Assembly (NCBI RefSeq): GCF_003122365.1
Contig: NZ_CP029254.1
Coordinates: 6,574,001 to 6,638,000 of the forward strand
Length of the DNA: 64,000 bases
Direction: 5' to 3'
Source of the DNA: Streptomyces spongiicola
GTDB lineage: Bacteria > Actinomycetota > Actinomycetes > Streptomycetales > Streptomycetaceae
Part shown: in pieces, positions 1-7,882 of the stretch
Layout of the letters: each line of letters starts with the position of its first letter
Numbering within the stretch: position 1 is the first letter of the stretch
Translations under genes and position numbers: made by a program
The notes under the pieces: model-generated
Database searches by the model: none
Told to the model about the DNA's origin: nothing
The model's input: the letters and a program-made list of their open reading frames with translations, nothing else

Positions 1-90
1 CGCGGTGGAATATCGGCTTTCCGTGTCCTTCGTGCAGTAATCCCGGCTTTCTACGAATGGCGCCGTTCTTTGCCGCTCCCCAGGAGGTGA
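1..90 (+). CDS. C-terminal end of a protein upstream of hpnH, probably HpnG-like phosphorylase (partial)
   Basis: Frame 1 is open from the window edge to a TGA at 88-90 and gives 29 residues ending in a Trp/Arg-rich tail. Its stop lies inside the ribosome-binding site of hpnH, so the two genes are tightly packed and probably translationally linked. In Streptomyces hopanoid loci the gene before hpnH is usually a nucleoside-phosphorylase-like gene (HpnG, which releases ribosyl hopane), and the visible tail fits the end of such a protein. Too little is present to show a domain, so the product name rests on context. The long reading frame and its overlap with the hpnH site are what the sequence shows. 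Confidence 0.5.
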   Translation, partial: RGGISAFRVLRAVIPAFYEWRRSLPLPRR

Positions 91-95
91 GCCAG

Positions 96-1118
96 ATGGC
101 CATGCCGCTCCGCCAGACCATCAGGGTCGGAACCTATCTCTTCGAACAGAAGCTCCGCAGGCGTGAGAAGTTCCCGCTGATCGTGGAGCTGGAGCCGTTG
201 TTCGCCTGCAATCTGAAGTGCGAGGGCTGCGGCAAGATCCAGCACCCGGCCGGGATCCTCAAGCAGCGCATGCCGGTCGCCCAGGCCGTCGGCGCGGTTC
301 TGGAGTCCGGTGCCCCCATGGTGTCGATCGCGGGCGGCGAACCGCTGATGCACCCTCAGATCGACGAGATCGTCACACAGCTGGTGGCACGGAAGAAGTA
401 CGTCTTCCTCTGCACCAACGCCCTGCTGCTGCGCAAGAAGATGGACCGCTTCACCCCCTCGCGCTACTTCGCCTTCGCCGTCCACATCGACGGACTGCGC
501 GAGCGGCACGACGAGTCGGTCGCCCAGGAGGGCGTCTTCGACGAGGCGGTGGCAGCGATCAGGGAGGCCAAGGAGCGCGGCTTCCGGGTCACCACCAACT
601 CCACCTTCTTCAACACCGACACCCCGCAGACGGTCATCGAGGTGCTCAACTACCTCAACGACGACCTCGGGGTCGACGAGATGATGATCTCCCCGGCGTA
701 CGCCTACGAGAAGGCACCCGACCAGGAGCACTTCCTCGGCGTCGAGCAGACCCGCGAACTGTTCCGGAAGGCCTTCGCCGGAGGCAACCGGCGGCGCTGG
801 CGGCTGAACCACTCCCCGCTCTTCCTGGACTTCCTCGAGGGCAAGGTCGACTTCCCCTGCACGGCCTGGGCGATCCCGAACTACTCGCTGTTCGGCTGGC
901 AGCGCCCCTGCTATCTGATGAGCGACGGATACGTCCCCACCTACCGGGAACTCGTCGAGGAGACCGACTGGAGCAAGTACGGGCGCGGCAGGGACCCCCG
1001 CTGCGCGAACTGCATGGCCCACTGCGGGTACGAACCGACCGCCGTCCTGGCCACCATGGGCTCCCTGAAGGAGTCGCTGCGCGCCGCGCGGGAGACCGTT
1101 TCCGGGAGCGGGAGTTGA
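96..1118 (+). CDS. hpnH: HpnH, adenosyl-hopene transferase (radical SAM)
   Basis: This 340-residue radical SAM enzyme joins a 5'-deoxyadenosyl radical to diploptene to give adenosylhopane, the first step of hopanoid side-chain synthesis. The cluster-binding motif CNLKCEGC (C38, C42, C45) is present, followed by the GGEPL SAM-binding motif. A C-terminal Cys group (CANCMAHCGYEP) is typical of the family. The ATG at 96 is preferred over the earlier in-frame ATG at 57 because AGGAGGTGA lies at 82-90 with good spacing. The aminotransferase 139 bp downstream should act later in the same pathway. Length matches the family. The assignment is firm. Confidence 0.93.
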   Translation: MAMPLRQTIRVGTYLFEQKLRRREKFPLIVELEPLFACNLKCEGCGKIQHPAGILKQRMPVAQAVGAVLESGAPMVSIAGGEPLMHPQIDEIVTQLVARKKYVFLCTNALLLRKKMDRFTPSRYFAFAVHIDGLRERHDESVAQEGVFDEAVAAIREAKERGFRVTTNSTFFNTDTPQTVIEVLNYLNDDLGVDEMMISPAYAYEKAPDQEHFLGVEQTRELFRKAFAGGNRRRWRLNHSPLFLDFLEGKVDFPCTAWAIPNYSLFGWQRPCYLMSDGYVPTYRELVEETDWSKYGRGRDPRCANCMAHCGYEPTAVLATMGSLKESLRAARETVSGSGS

Positions 1119-1257
1119 GAACGGCCACCGGGCGCCGGACGCCGGCCGCCCCGGCCGGATCCCGGGGGACCGGCAGGGCACCCGGGCACCGCGGTTCCGG
1201 GACGCTCCCCGGGACCGCGCGGCCGGGGGGCCCTCCGGCGTTCCGGGAGAGCCGCCG

Positions 1258-2643
1258 ATGAGCAGCGGATTCGACCTCGCGAAACTGCTCGAGGAACGCG
1301 GTGGCGAGCGGTACGAGCTGCACGCCCGGCACCTCAACCACCAACTGCCGCGCATGCTGCGGACGATCGGTTTCGACAGGGTGTACGAGCGTGGGGAGGG
1401 AGCCTACCTCTGGGACGACGAGGGCGGCGACTACCTCGACATGCTCTCGGGGTTCGGCGTCATGGGGCTCGGCCGGCACCACCCCGTCGTCCGCAAGGCG
1501 CTCCACGACGTCCTCGACGCCCCCCTCGCCGATCTGACCCGCTTCGACTGCCCTCCCCTGCCCGGGCTGCTCGCCGAGAAACTGCTGGCCCACAGCCCCC
1601 ACCTCGACCGGGTGTTCTTCTGCAACAGCGGCACGGAGGCGGTCGAGACGGCCCTGAAGTTCGCCCGCTGCGCGACCGGCCGCCCCAGGATCCTGCACTG
1701 CGACCACGCCTTCCACGGGCTGACGGCCGGGTCGCTGTCGGTCAACGGCGAGGCGGGCTTCCGGGACGGCTTCGCCCCGCTGCTCCCCGACACCGCGGTG
1801 GGGCTGGGCGATCTGGCGGCACTGGAGCGGGAGCTCGCCCGCGGCGACGTGGCCGGCTTCGTCGTGGAGCCCATCCAGGGAAAGGGCGTGCACGAGGCCC
1901 CGCCCGGATTCCTTCCCGCGGCACAGGAACTGCTGCGCCGGCACGGGGCACTGCTGATCGCCGACGAGGTGCAGACCGGCCTCGGCCGGACCGGGGACTT
2001 CTACGCCTACCAGCACGACGACGGTGTCGAGCCCGACCTCGTCTGCGTCGCCAAGGCCCTGTCCGGCGGCTATGTGCCGGTCGGTGCGACCCTCGGCAAG
2101 GACTGGATCTTCAGGAAGGTCTACTCCTCGATGGACCGGGTGCTGGTGCACTCGGCGAGTTTCGGCTCCAACGCCCAGGCCATGGCGGCGGGCCTCGCCG
2201 TGCTCTCGGTGATCGAGGACGAGCAGGTCGTCGCGAACGCCAGGGCGACCGGGGATTCGCTGCGGACCAGGCTCGCCGCCCTGGTGGACCGCTACGAGCT
2301 GCTCCACGAGGTCCGCGGGCGCGGACTGATGATCGGGATCGAGTTCGGCAGACCTGCCTCGCTGAAGCTGCGCGGCCGCTGGTCGATGCTGCAGGCGGCG
2401 CGCAAGGGGTTGTTCGCCCAGATGGTGGCGGTGCCCCTGCTGCAACGCCACCGCATCCTCACGCAGGTCTCTGGCGACCGGCTGGAAGTGATCAAGCTGA
2501 TTCCGCCGCTGATCGTCGGGGAGCGGGAGGTCGACCGGTTCGTCGGGGCCTTCACCGCCGTCATGGACGACGCGCACGGCGGCAGCGGGCTGATGTGGGA
2601 CTTCGGGAAGACCCTCGTGAAGCAGGCGATCGCCGGTCACTGA
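1258..2643 (+). CDS. Class III PLP aminotransferase of hopanoid synthesis (HpnO-like)
   Basis: A 461-residue fold-type I, class III aminotransferase. Visible motifs are the NSGTEAVE substrate/PLP loop, the IADEVQTGLGRTG segment with the PLP-contacting Asp, and the Schiff-base Lys in VAKALSGG. In hopanoid loci this family converts ribosylhopane-derived intermediates to aminobacteriohopanetriol, and its position just after hpnH supports that role here; motifs alone could not separate it from ornithine or acetylornithine aminotransferases. The ATG at 1258 follows a GGGAGA site. In the S. coelicolor-type locus, ispG and dxs usually lie between hpnH and this gene; here there are only 139 noncoding bases. 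Confidence 0.85.
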   Translation: MSSGFDLAKLLEERGGERYELHARHLNHQLPRMLRTIGFDRVYERGEGAYLWDDEGGDYLDMLSGFGVMGLGRHHPVVRKALHDVLDAPLADLTRFDCPPLPGLLAEKLLAHSPHLDRVFFCNSGTEAVETALKFARCATGRPRILHCDHAFHGLTAGSLSVNGEAGFRDGFAPLLPDTAVGLGDLAALERELARGDVAGFVVEPIQGKGVHEAPPGFLPAAQELLRRHGALLIADEVQTGLGRTGDFYAYQHDDGVEPDLVCVAKALSGGYVPVGATLGKDWIFRKVYSSMDRVLVHSASFGSNAQAMAAGLAVLSVIEDEQVVANARATGDSLRTRLAALVDRYELLHEVRGRGLMIGIEFGRPASLKLRGRWSMLQAARKGLFAQMVAVPLLQRHRILTQVSGDRLEVIKLIPPLIVGEREVDRFVGAFTAVMDDAHGGSGLMWDFGKTLVKQAIAGH

Positions 2644-2781
2644 GCGGGGCGCGGCACGGATGCCGCGGCCCCGGTCGCGGTGGCCTCGGTCGCGGCGGGC
2701 CGGTCACGATGGCCCCGGCTGCGGCGGGTCTCGGTGGGTCGGTGCGGCACAGGACCGCGGAGTGATCCCCTGCCGGGCCGG

Positions 2782-3018
2782 GGCCCGGTGCGTTGGGCCC
2801 GGTGCGTTGGGCCCGGTGCGTTGGGTTCGGTGCGTTGGGTCCGGCATGCCGGGTCCGGCGCGGTGTCCCCGGCGCGCCGGCTCCGGCGCGGGCCCCGTTC
2901 CGGGCCCCGTTCCGGGCCCGTCAGCGGCTCCGGGGAGGGCAGCGGCTCCGGCGCGGGCGGCCGGTCCGGGACGAGTGGCCGGTCCGGGACGAGCGGCCGG
3001 TCCGGGACGAGCGGCCGG
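2782..3018. repeat. Two intergenic minisatellites
   Basis: The 380-base gap after the aminotransferase holds two unrelated tandem repeats. About four copies of a 15-bp unit containing GGTGCGTTGGG lie at 2782-2843. Three copies of an 18-bp unit (GGCCGGTCCGGGACGAGT) lie at 2959-3012. Open frames across them change repeat peptide with each frame and have no ribosome-binding site, so this is read as noncoding. Confidence 0.8.
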
Positions 3019-3025
3019 CCGTGGG

Positions 3026-3841
3026 TCAGACCGTGCCGTCCACCAGCCGCTCCCGCAACCGCTCCCGCGTCGCGGGCGTCAGGCCGAGGCCCTCCTCCAG
3101 ATAGCGCTCGGTGCCGCCCCAGACCTCCTCCATGGTCTCGAACGCCGCGGCCAGGTACTCGGCCCGGGCGTCGAACAGCGGCTTCAGCAGCTCCATCACC
3201 TCGGGCGACATCCCGGCCGGTGAGCTGTCGCTGCGCCGCACCCGGTAGCGCCGGTGGGGGTCGTTCGACTTGAGGTAGTCCGCCTCGATGGCGTCCCGCT
3301 CGACACCCACCGCCAGCAGTGAGACGGCGATGGACAGGCCCGCCCGGTCCTTGCCCGCCGCGCAGTGCATCAGCGCCGGTGTGCTGTCGTCGGCCAGTGC
3401 GTGCAGGACGCGGCTGTGCTCGGCGGTGCGCTCCCTGATGAGCGTGCGGTAGGAGGCGATCATCCGCCCCGCCGCTTGGCCGTCGGCGAGGATCGACTTC
3501 AGCTGATCGAGGTTCCCGTCACGCACCATGCGCCAGAACTCCGCCCCGTCGGCCGGGTCCGACAGCGGGATATTGACGTTGCGCACTCCCGAGAGTTCGA
3601 CGTCCGGCCCCTCCAGCCGCTGGTCGGCGGCATTGCGGAAGTCGAAGACCGTGTGGAGCCCGAGTGAGGACAGGAAGGCCGTGTCCGAATCCGTCGCGTG
3701 CGCGAGATGGCCGCTGCGGAAGAGCAGTCCGGACCGAACGCGCCGTCCGTCCACGGTCGGCAGCCCGCCCACGTCCCGGAAGTTGCGCACGCCCGCCAGC
3801 TCGGGTTCGGCCGACGGGGTCCTGGGCAGCTGCTGCGTCAC
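3026..3841 (-). CDS. Tyrosine/dual-specificity phosphatase (Y_phosphatase3 type)
   Basis: A 271-residue protein with the RNFRDVGGL opening typical of MptpB-like bacterial phosphatases that act on phosphotyrosine and sometimes phosphoinositides. The CX5R catalytic loop is HCAAGKDRAG (nucleophile C160, R166), and the Lys-Asp inside the loop marks this family. No signal peptide is seen, so it is probably cytoplasmic. The GTG at 3841 is preceded on the minus strand by GGAGGAG. It is a single gene convergent with the hopanoid locus; no kinase partner is visible nearby. Substrate unknown. Confidence 0.88.
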   Translation of the reverse strand: MTQQLPRTPSAEPELAGVRNFRDVGGLPTVDGRRVRSGLLFRSGHLAHATDSDTAFLSSLGLHTVFDFRNAADQRLEGPDVELSGVRNVNIPLSDPADGAEFWRMVRDGNLDQLKSILADGQAAGRMIASYRTLIRERTAEHSRVLHALADDSTPALMHCAAGKDRAGLSIAVSLLAVGVERDAIEADYLKSNDPHRRYRVRRSDSSPAGMSPEVMELLKPLFDARAEYLAAAFETMEEVWGGTERYLEEGLGLTPATRERLRERLVDGTV

Positions 3842-4459
3842 GGGGGCTCCTCCGTGTCTGCGGTCGGCGCTGCTCGCCGACGATGGCGCGGTGCTGACAT
3901 TACGACATCGGTTACTCAGGCAATTATTTCGCGTTACGCGGGGGGCCTCGGCGAGTGGTGCCCCGATCCCGGTGGGCCGTGGTGCGCAGTGCCGTGACCG
4001 ATGAGGCGCCGGTGCGGCCGTGCCGGGTGCGGGGTCCGGGTGGGCTGGACCACCGCGGGGTGTCCGCTGCGGGAACAGGGATTCCGGCCGGGCGGGGATT
4101 AAAGGGCTTTCGTGTTGTTCGAGGCATTAAATGCCGAGAGTGAGCAATATGTAAAGTGTCCGAGTTGGCATCTTTTGGGTAATCTGCGCCGATAGGAATC
4201 GTTATGGCCGTTCACCCGTGAGGTGAATCATATCCGTGACGTTCCGTGGAGAGTCCGATGGCTCAACTCCCCTGCCCGCGTGGAAGTCGCTGATCCGGAA
4301 TCCACGCAGCGTGACCGGGAAATGTGTGCTGATATCCGGCAGATCGATTCAGTGGGGAAATGACGGCTTGTTCCCGTCGGCCCGGCTCCCATACGGTCAC
4401 CGCAATCCGGTCGGAACGCCTCATCCTGCCGCCGTCCGGAATATCGCACCCACCCACAC
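3842..4459. other. Noncoding region with unusually low GC ahead of the riboswitch
   Basis: No convincing gene. From about 4095 to 4440 the sequence is clearly more AT-rich than its surroundings, as expected of promoter DNA for the riboswitch-controlled hydrolase downstream and the divergent phosphatase. A short inverted repeat, TTCACC-CGTGA-GGTGAA, lies at 4211-4226. Reading frames here lack ribosome-binding sites and normal codon bias. Confidence 0.6.
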
Positions 4460-4586
4460 ATGCGGCAGGAGCGGGGGACCCAGGTACCGCGCCGTTCCGT
4501 GACCCCGGACGGCTTGGGGTGAAGCCGTGCCCACGCGCGGCCGGGCGGCTCCAGCCCGAACCCGACAGCTCACCTCGCAGGCGGCG
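4460..4586 (+). promoter_or_regulatory. Cyclic di-AMP riboswitch (ydaO/yuaA type)
   Basis: Three conserved blocks of the ydaO aptamer occur in order: GGGGGACCCAGGT near 4473, GGCTTGGGGTGAAGCCG near 4511, and CCGACAGCTCACCTCGCAGG near 4562. The gene-proximal end is 14 bases from the start codon of a LysM/M23 hydrolase. In Streptomyces this riboswitch class precedes resuscitation-promoting factors and cell-wall peptidases and turns expression down when c-di-AMP binds. Recognition is from consensus elements; folding was not calculated, so the 5' limit is approximate. Confidence 0.82.
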
Positions 4587-4600
4587 GAGAGGAAAGCGCC

Positions 4601-5578
4601 ATGCCCGGTAAGGGGAAGCACCGCCGTCCGAGAACCAGCCCGTTCAGGCGCGGACTCGTCGCCGCCGGTACGGGCGGAGCCGTCATCGCGATCCCGTTCG
4701 CGGGTGCCGCGGGCGCGAGCACCGCCGGTCAGTCCGCGCCCGCCGGGCACGTCGCCCCGACCGTCCAGAAGGCCGTCGCCCCCCAGGCACCGCAGACCGG
4801 CAAGGCGCAAGGGCTCTACACCGTCGTGCCGGGCGACCACCTCTCGAAGATCGCCGCCGAGCAGCGTGTCGCGGGCGGCTGGCAGCAGCTCTACGCCGAC
4901 AACCGCGCCGCCGTCGGCGAGAACCCCTCGCTGATCCACCCGGGCCTTGAACTCAGCCTGCACGGCACGCCGAAGGTCCAGGCTGCCCCGACGCCGCAGG
5001 CGAAGAGCGAGCCCAAGGGCGGCACCCCGGCGAAGGCCGGGAACCGGCCCGCGGCGCAGAAGCCGGCCGCCCCCGCCGACCGCGCCTCCCGCACCGCCGT
5101 CCGCGCCGTCGCGGCGCCGTCAGCGGCCCCGGCCCGGGTCCCGGCGGCGGGAGCCGCCGCCGAGAACGCCCCGTCGGGCTACTTCGCCCCGGTGACCGGC
5201 GGCGTCAGCACCGCGTACAGGGCCGCCGGAGCCATGTGGTCCAGCGGCTACCACACCGGTGTGGACTTCATCGCCCCGACCGGCACGTCCGTGAAGGCCG
5301 TCGGACCCGGCACGGTGGTCTCGGCCGGGTGGAGCGGTGCGTACGGCAACGAAGTCGTCATCAAGCACGACGACGGCACCTACTCGCAGTACGCCCACCT
5401 CTCCCGGCTGTCCGTCTCCTCCGGAGAGAGCGTCACGGGCGGCCGGCAGATCGGCCTGTCCGGCTCGACCGGCAACTCCACCGGCCCGCACCTGCACTTC
5501 GAGATCCGTACCGGCCCCGGCTACGGATCGGACATCGACCCGCTGGCCTATCTGCGCGGGCACGGGGTCGCGATCTGA
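4601..5578 (+). CDS. Secreted LysM-M23 peptidoglycan peptidase
   Basis: A 325-residue exported hydrolase. A basic N-terminus and hydrophobic stretch (residues about 18-45) form the signal peptide. A LysM domain follows (about 66-117, starting YTVVPGDHLSKIA), then an Ala/Pro-rich linker. The C-terminal M23 domain carries the zinc ligands HTGVDF and HLHFE and a further His in QYAHLS. It should cut peptide bridges in peptidoglycan during growth or germination. The start is set by GAGAGGA 7-14 bases upstream. Expression is probably controlled by the c-di-AMP riboswitch in its leader, which ties turgor/c-di-AMP level to wall turnover. A strong hairpin terminator follows the stop. Confidence 0.92.
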   Translation: MPGKGKHRRPRTSPFRRGLVAAGTGGAVIAIPFAGAAGASTAGQSAPAGHVAPTVQKAVAPQAPQTGKAQGLYTVVPGDHLSKIAAEQRVAGGWQQLYADNRAAVGENPSLIHPGLELSLHGTPKVQAAPTPQAKSEPKGGTPAKAGNRPAAQKPAAPADRASRTAVRAVAAPSAAPARVPAAGAAAENAPSGYFAPVTGGVSTAYRAAGAMWSSGYHTGVDFIAPTGTSVKAVGPGTVVSAGWSGAYGNEVVIKHDDGTYSQYAHLSRLSVSSGESVTGGRQIGLSGSTGNSTGPHLHFEIRTGPGYGSDIDPLAYLRGHGVAI

Positions 5579-5609
5579 CGCTGCGCCGGTACCTCGCGCG
5601 GCGTCATCC

Positions 5610-5641
5610 GTCCGCCGGCCCCGCGCAGGGGGCCGGCGGAC
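5610..5641 (+). terminator. Hairpin terminator after the LysM-M23 gene
   Basis: A perfect 13-bp GC stem (5610-5622 with 5629-5641) around a 6-base loop begins 32 bases after the stop codon. There is no strong T-run, as is common in Streptomyces. Confidence 0.75.
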
Positions 5642-5938
5642 ACCTTCGTACCGCCCTCGCGAGGCAGCGGGGCAGTGGGGGAGTGGGCGGGGAGTGCGGG
5701 GGTGGCCGAGATCGGACAGCGGGCGGGCACGGAGCGGCCAGGGGGCGGAGCGGGCGGGTAGGGCCCGCCGGTCCGTAGCGGTCACCATCAGGCTTTCGTC
5801 GGGGCGGGCGCGCGGGTAGGGCGCGCTGTGCCCGCGGTGCCCGTTCGGCCGAGAACCGACCTGGTGGTCCATGTCACGTACCGTCACCCCCTCCCTACGG
5901 TGGCGTAGGTCACTTCACGCGGTGAATGATGGCTCGAC
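5642..5938. other. Intergenic region, nothing recognised
   Basis: About 300 bases between the terminator and the SGNH hydrolase. The last 90 bases are less GC-rich and probably hold the hydrolase promoter. No gene seen. Confidence 0.5.
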
Positions 5939-6730
5939 GTGGCAGACGATTCGCGATCAAGAGCAACGGAACCCTTCGGGTCGTACGCGGCGATCGGTGA
6001 CAGCTTCACCGAGGGCGTCGGGGACCCCGGCCCCGACGGACGGTTCGTCGGGTGGGCGGACCGTCTCGCGGTCCTGCTGGACGGCCGTCTACCGGAGCAC
6101 GGCCTCCGCTACGCCAATCTCGCCGTACGCGGCAGACTCCTCGACCAGATCGTGGAGGAGCAGGTCCCGCGTGCCAGGGAACTCGCTCCGGACCTGGTGA
6201 CGTTCTGCGCCGGCGGGAATGACATCATCCGGCCCGGCAGCGACCCCGACGCCGTCGCCGAACGCTTCGAACGGGCGGTCGCCGACCTCACCGCCTCCGT
6301 GGGCACGGTGATGGTGACGACGGGGTTCGACACCCGAGGCGTGCCCGTGCTCCGCCATCTCCGGGGCAGGATCGCCACGTACACCGCGCACGTCCGCGCC
6401 ATCGCCGACCGCTACCACTGCCCCGTGCTCGACCTCTGGTCCCTCAGGTCGGTGCAGGACAGGCGGGCCTGGGACGCCGACCGGCTGCACCTCTCGCCCG
6501 AGGGGCACACGCGGGTGGCGCTGCGCGCCGCGCAGGTGCTCGGTCTGGACGTGCCCGCGGACCCCGACCAGCCGTGGCCTCCGCTGCCCCCGCGCGGCAG
6601 CCTGGAAGTCCGCCGGGACGACATCCAGTGGGCCCGCGAGCACCTGGCGCCCTGGATCGGGCGACGGCTCAGGGGCGAGTCGTCCGGCGATCACGTGGCG
6701 CCGAAACGCCCCGACCTGCTGCCGCTCTGA
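5939..6730 (+). CDS. SGNH/GDSL-family hydrolase
   Basis: A 263-residue esterase-fold protein without a signal peptide, so probably cytoplasmic. Block I is AIGDSFTEG with the nucleophile Ser, block III is AGGNDII, and the C-terminal Asp-His pair is in DRLHLSPEGH, giving the complete catalytic set. Substrate unknown; such enzymes remove acyl groups from small molecules or glycans. Translation starts at GTG 5939; no other start has a better site, and the ribosome-binding site is weak. It is monocistronic and points into the 27-29-bp direct repeats at 6747-6836. Confidence 0.87.
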   Translation: MADDSRSRATEPFGSYAAIGDSFTEGVGDPGPDGRFVGWADRLAVLLDGRLPEHGLRYANLAVRGRLLDQIVEEQVPRARELAPDLVTFCAGGNDIIRPGSDPDAVAERFERAVADLTASVGTVMVTTGFDTRGVPVLRHLRGRIATYTAHVRAIADRYHCPVLDLWSLRSVQDRRAWDADRLHLSPEGHTRVALRAAQVLGLDVPADPDQPWPPLPPRGSLEVRRDDIQWAREHLAPWIGRRLRGESSGDHVAPKRPDLLPL

Positions 6731-6746
6731 CCGTCGCGCCCCGCTC

Positions 6747-6836
6747 CCGGGGCCTGCCCGCGCGCGGGAGGGGGCGATGATCAAGCGTTACGACTGCTCC
6801 ACGTGCACCGGGGCCTGCCCGCGCGCGGGAGGGGGC
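6747..6836. CRISPR. Two-repeat, one-spacer CRISPR-like unit (type I-E geometry)
   Basis: A 29-bp sequence is repeated exactly at 6747-6775 and 6808-6836, separated by 32 bp (6776-6807), giving a 61-bp period as in type I-E arrays. The repeat has a hairpin core CCCGCGCGCGGG. The 32-bp spacer is about 50% GC, far below the surrounding DNA. No cas gene is in the window and only two copies are seen, so it could be an orphan mini-array, an array remnant, or a chance duplication. Confidence 0.42.
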
Positions 6837-6861
6837 TCATGACGGCCCCGCTCGACCCCGG

Positions 6862-7875
6862 TCACCGACCTGGCGCCCGTCCGCGCAGGGGAGAGGGACC
6901 GGGGAACGGGAGAGGGGCCGGGAACGGTCGGGCGTCCGGCCGCGGGAGAGGGACGAGGGCCGTGCCCGCGTCGCCGCCGCCGGTCCCGCCCGGGGCGCTC
7001 CCGTCCCCGCCTCCGGGCACCGCGTCCGGGTATCCGGCGGGGATCCGCTCCAGGACGCCGCCGGCGAACACGTCGTACAGCGGCAGCGACTCCAGATGGA
7101 CATAGCCGATGTGGCAGTCGCACACCGCGAGCGGGCAGGCCCGCGGCCGCAGCGCCGCGCGGTAGGAGCCGTCGTAGAGGTTGCCCAGTGCCGACCGCAC
7201 GAAGTGGCAGCGCCGCACCGTGCCGTCGCCGTCCACCGAGACGACCGACTCGCCCGTGCGGCACGGCAGCCCGACCGAGCGATGGGGTTGCCGGCTGTAC
7301 GGGAACAGCGGGTCCAGCGCCGTCCAGCGGGCTGCCTCCTCGTCCGTGTAGGGCTGCCCCTCTGCCGCGTTGACCCACAGGTAGACCTGGTCCGGGAGAT
7401 CGGCCCGGAGCCGTCGGGCGGACTCCAGGTGCTCCTCGAGGCCGACGATCCCGACGCTGAACCTGATGCCGCGCGCGGTCAGCTCCCGGCACCTGCCGAG
7501 GAAGCGCGCGTACGGCGTCTGGCCGGGGTGGTAGGTGCACCACAGCGCGAGCTTCCGCGCGTCCGCGCCGTCCAGCCAGTCCGTGCGGCAGCTCAGATTG
7601 GTCTGGACGGCGACCCTGCGGATGTGCGGCAGCCGGGACAGCTCGGTCAGCGCGCGCCGGTACCACGAGCGCACCAGCGCCTCGCCCCACGGGGTGAACA
7701 GCACCGAAAGCCGGTCCCCGCCCCGCCCCTCGGCCGCCCAGCCCGTGAACCGCTCCAGTGCCGCCCGGTCGGCCCGCAGTCGGTCGCGGCTGTCCCGCCG
7801 CTTGGCGAACGGGCAGTAGGGGCAGTCGTAGTCGCACGACGCCAGTGGGCCGCGGTAGAGCACGGTCAGATCCAT
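6862..7875 (-). CDS. STM4011-family radical SAM protein
   Basis: Last gene of a five-gene minus-strand operon. The 337-residue protein has its Fe-S site at the N-terminus: CDYDCPYC (C14, C18, C21). A second Cys-rich stretch near residues 240-270 (CHFV, RACPLAVCDCHIGY) may hold an auxiliary cluster, as in SPASM/twitch enzymes. It lies 7 bp after the preceding radical SAM gene, so the two are probably made together. The family is named from a Salmonella locus and has no proven substrate. The C-terminus is Gly/Pro-rich and ends just before the CRISPR-like repeats. Confidence 0.85.
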   Translation of the reverse strand: MDLTVLYRGPLASCDYDCPYCPFAKRRDSRDRLRADRAALERFTGWAAEGRGGDRLSVLFTPWGEALVRSWYRRALTELSRLPHIRRVAVQTNLSCRTDWLDGADARKLALWCTYHPGQTPYARFLGRCRELTARGIRFSVGIVGLEEHLESARRLRADLPDQVYLWVNAAEGQPYTDEEAARWTALDPLFPYSRQPHRSVGLPCRTGESVVSVDGDGTVRRCHFVRSALGNLYDGSYRAALRPRACPLAVCDCHIGYVHLESLPLYDVFAGGVLERIPAGYPDAVPGGGDGSAPGGTGGGDAGTALVPLPRPDARPFPAPLPFPGPSPLRGRAPGR

Positions 7876-7882
7876 CGGCGCC

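Noticed and set aside
2660..3273. Overlapping small plus-strand frames after the aminotransferase
   Set aside because: They run through two minisatellites into the antisense strand of the phosphatase.
4236..4502. Small open frame before the riboswitch
   Set aside because: No ribosome-binding site, atypical codon use, and it overlaps the aptamer.
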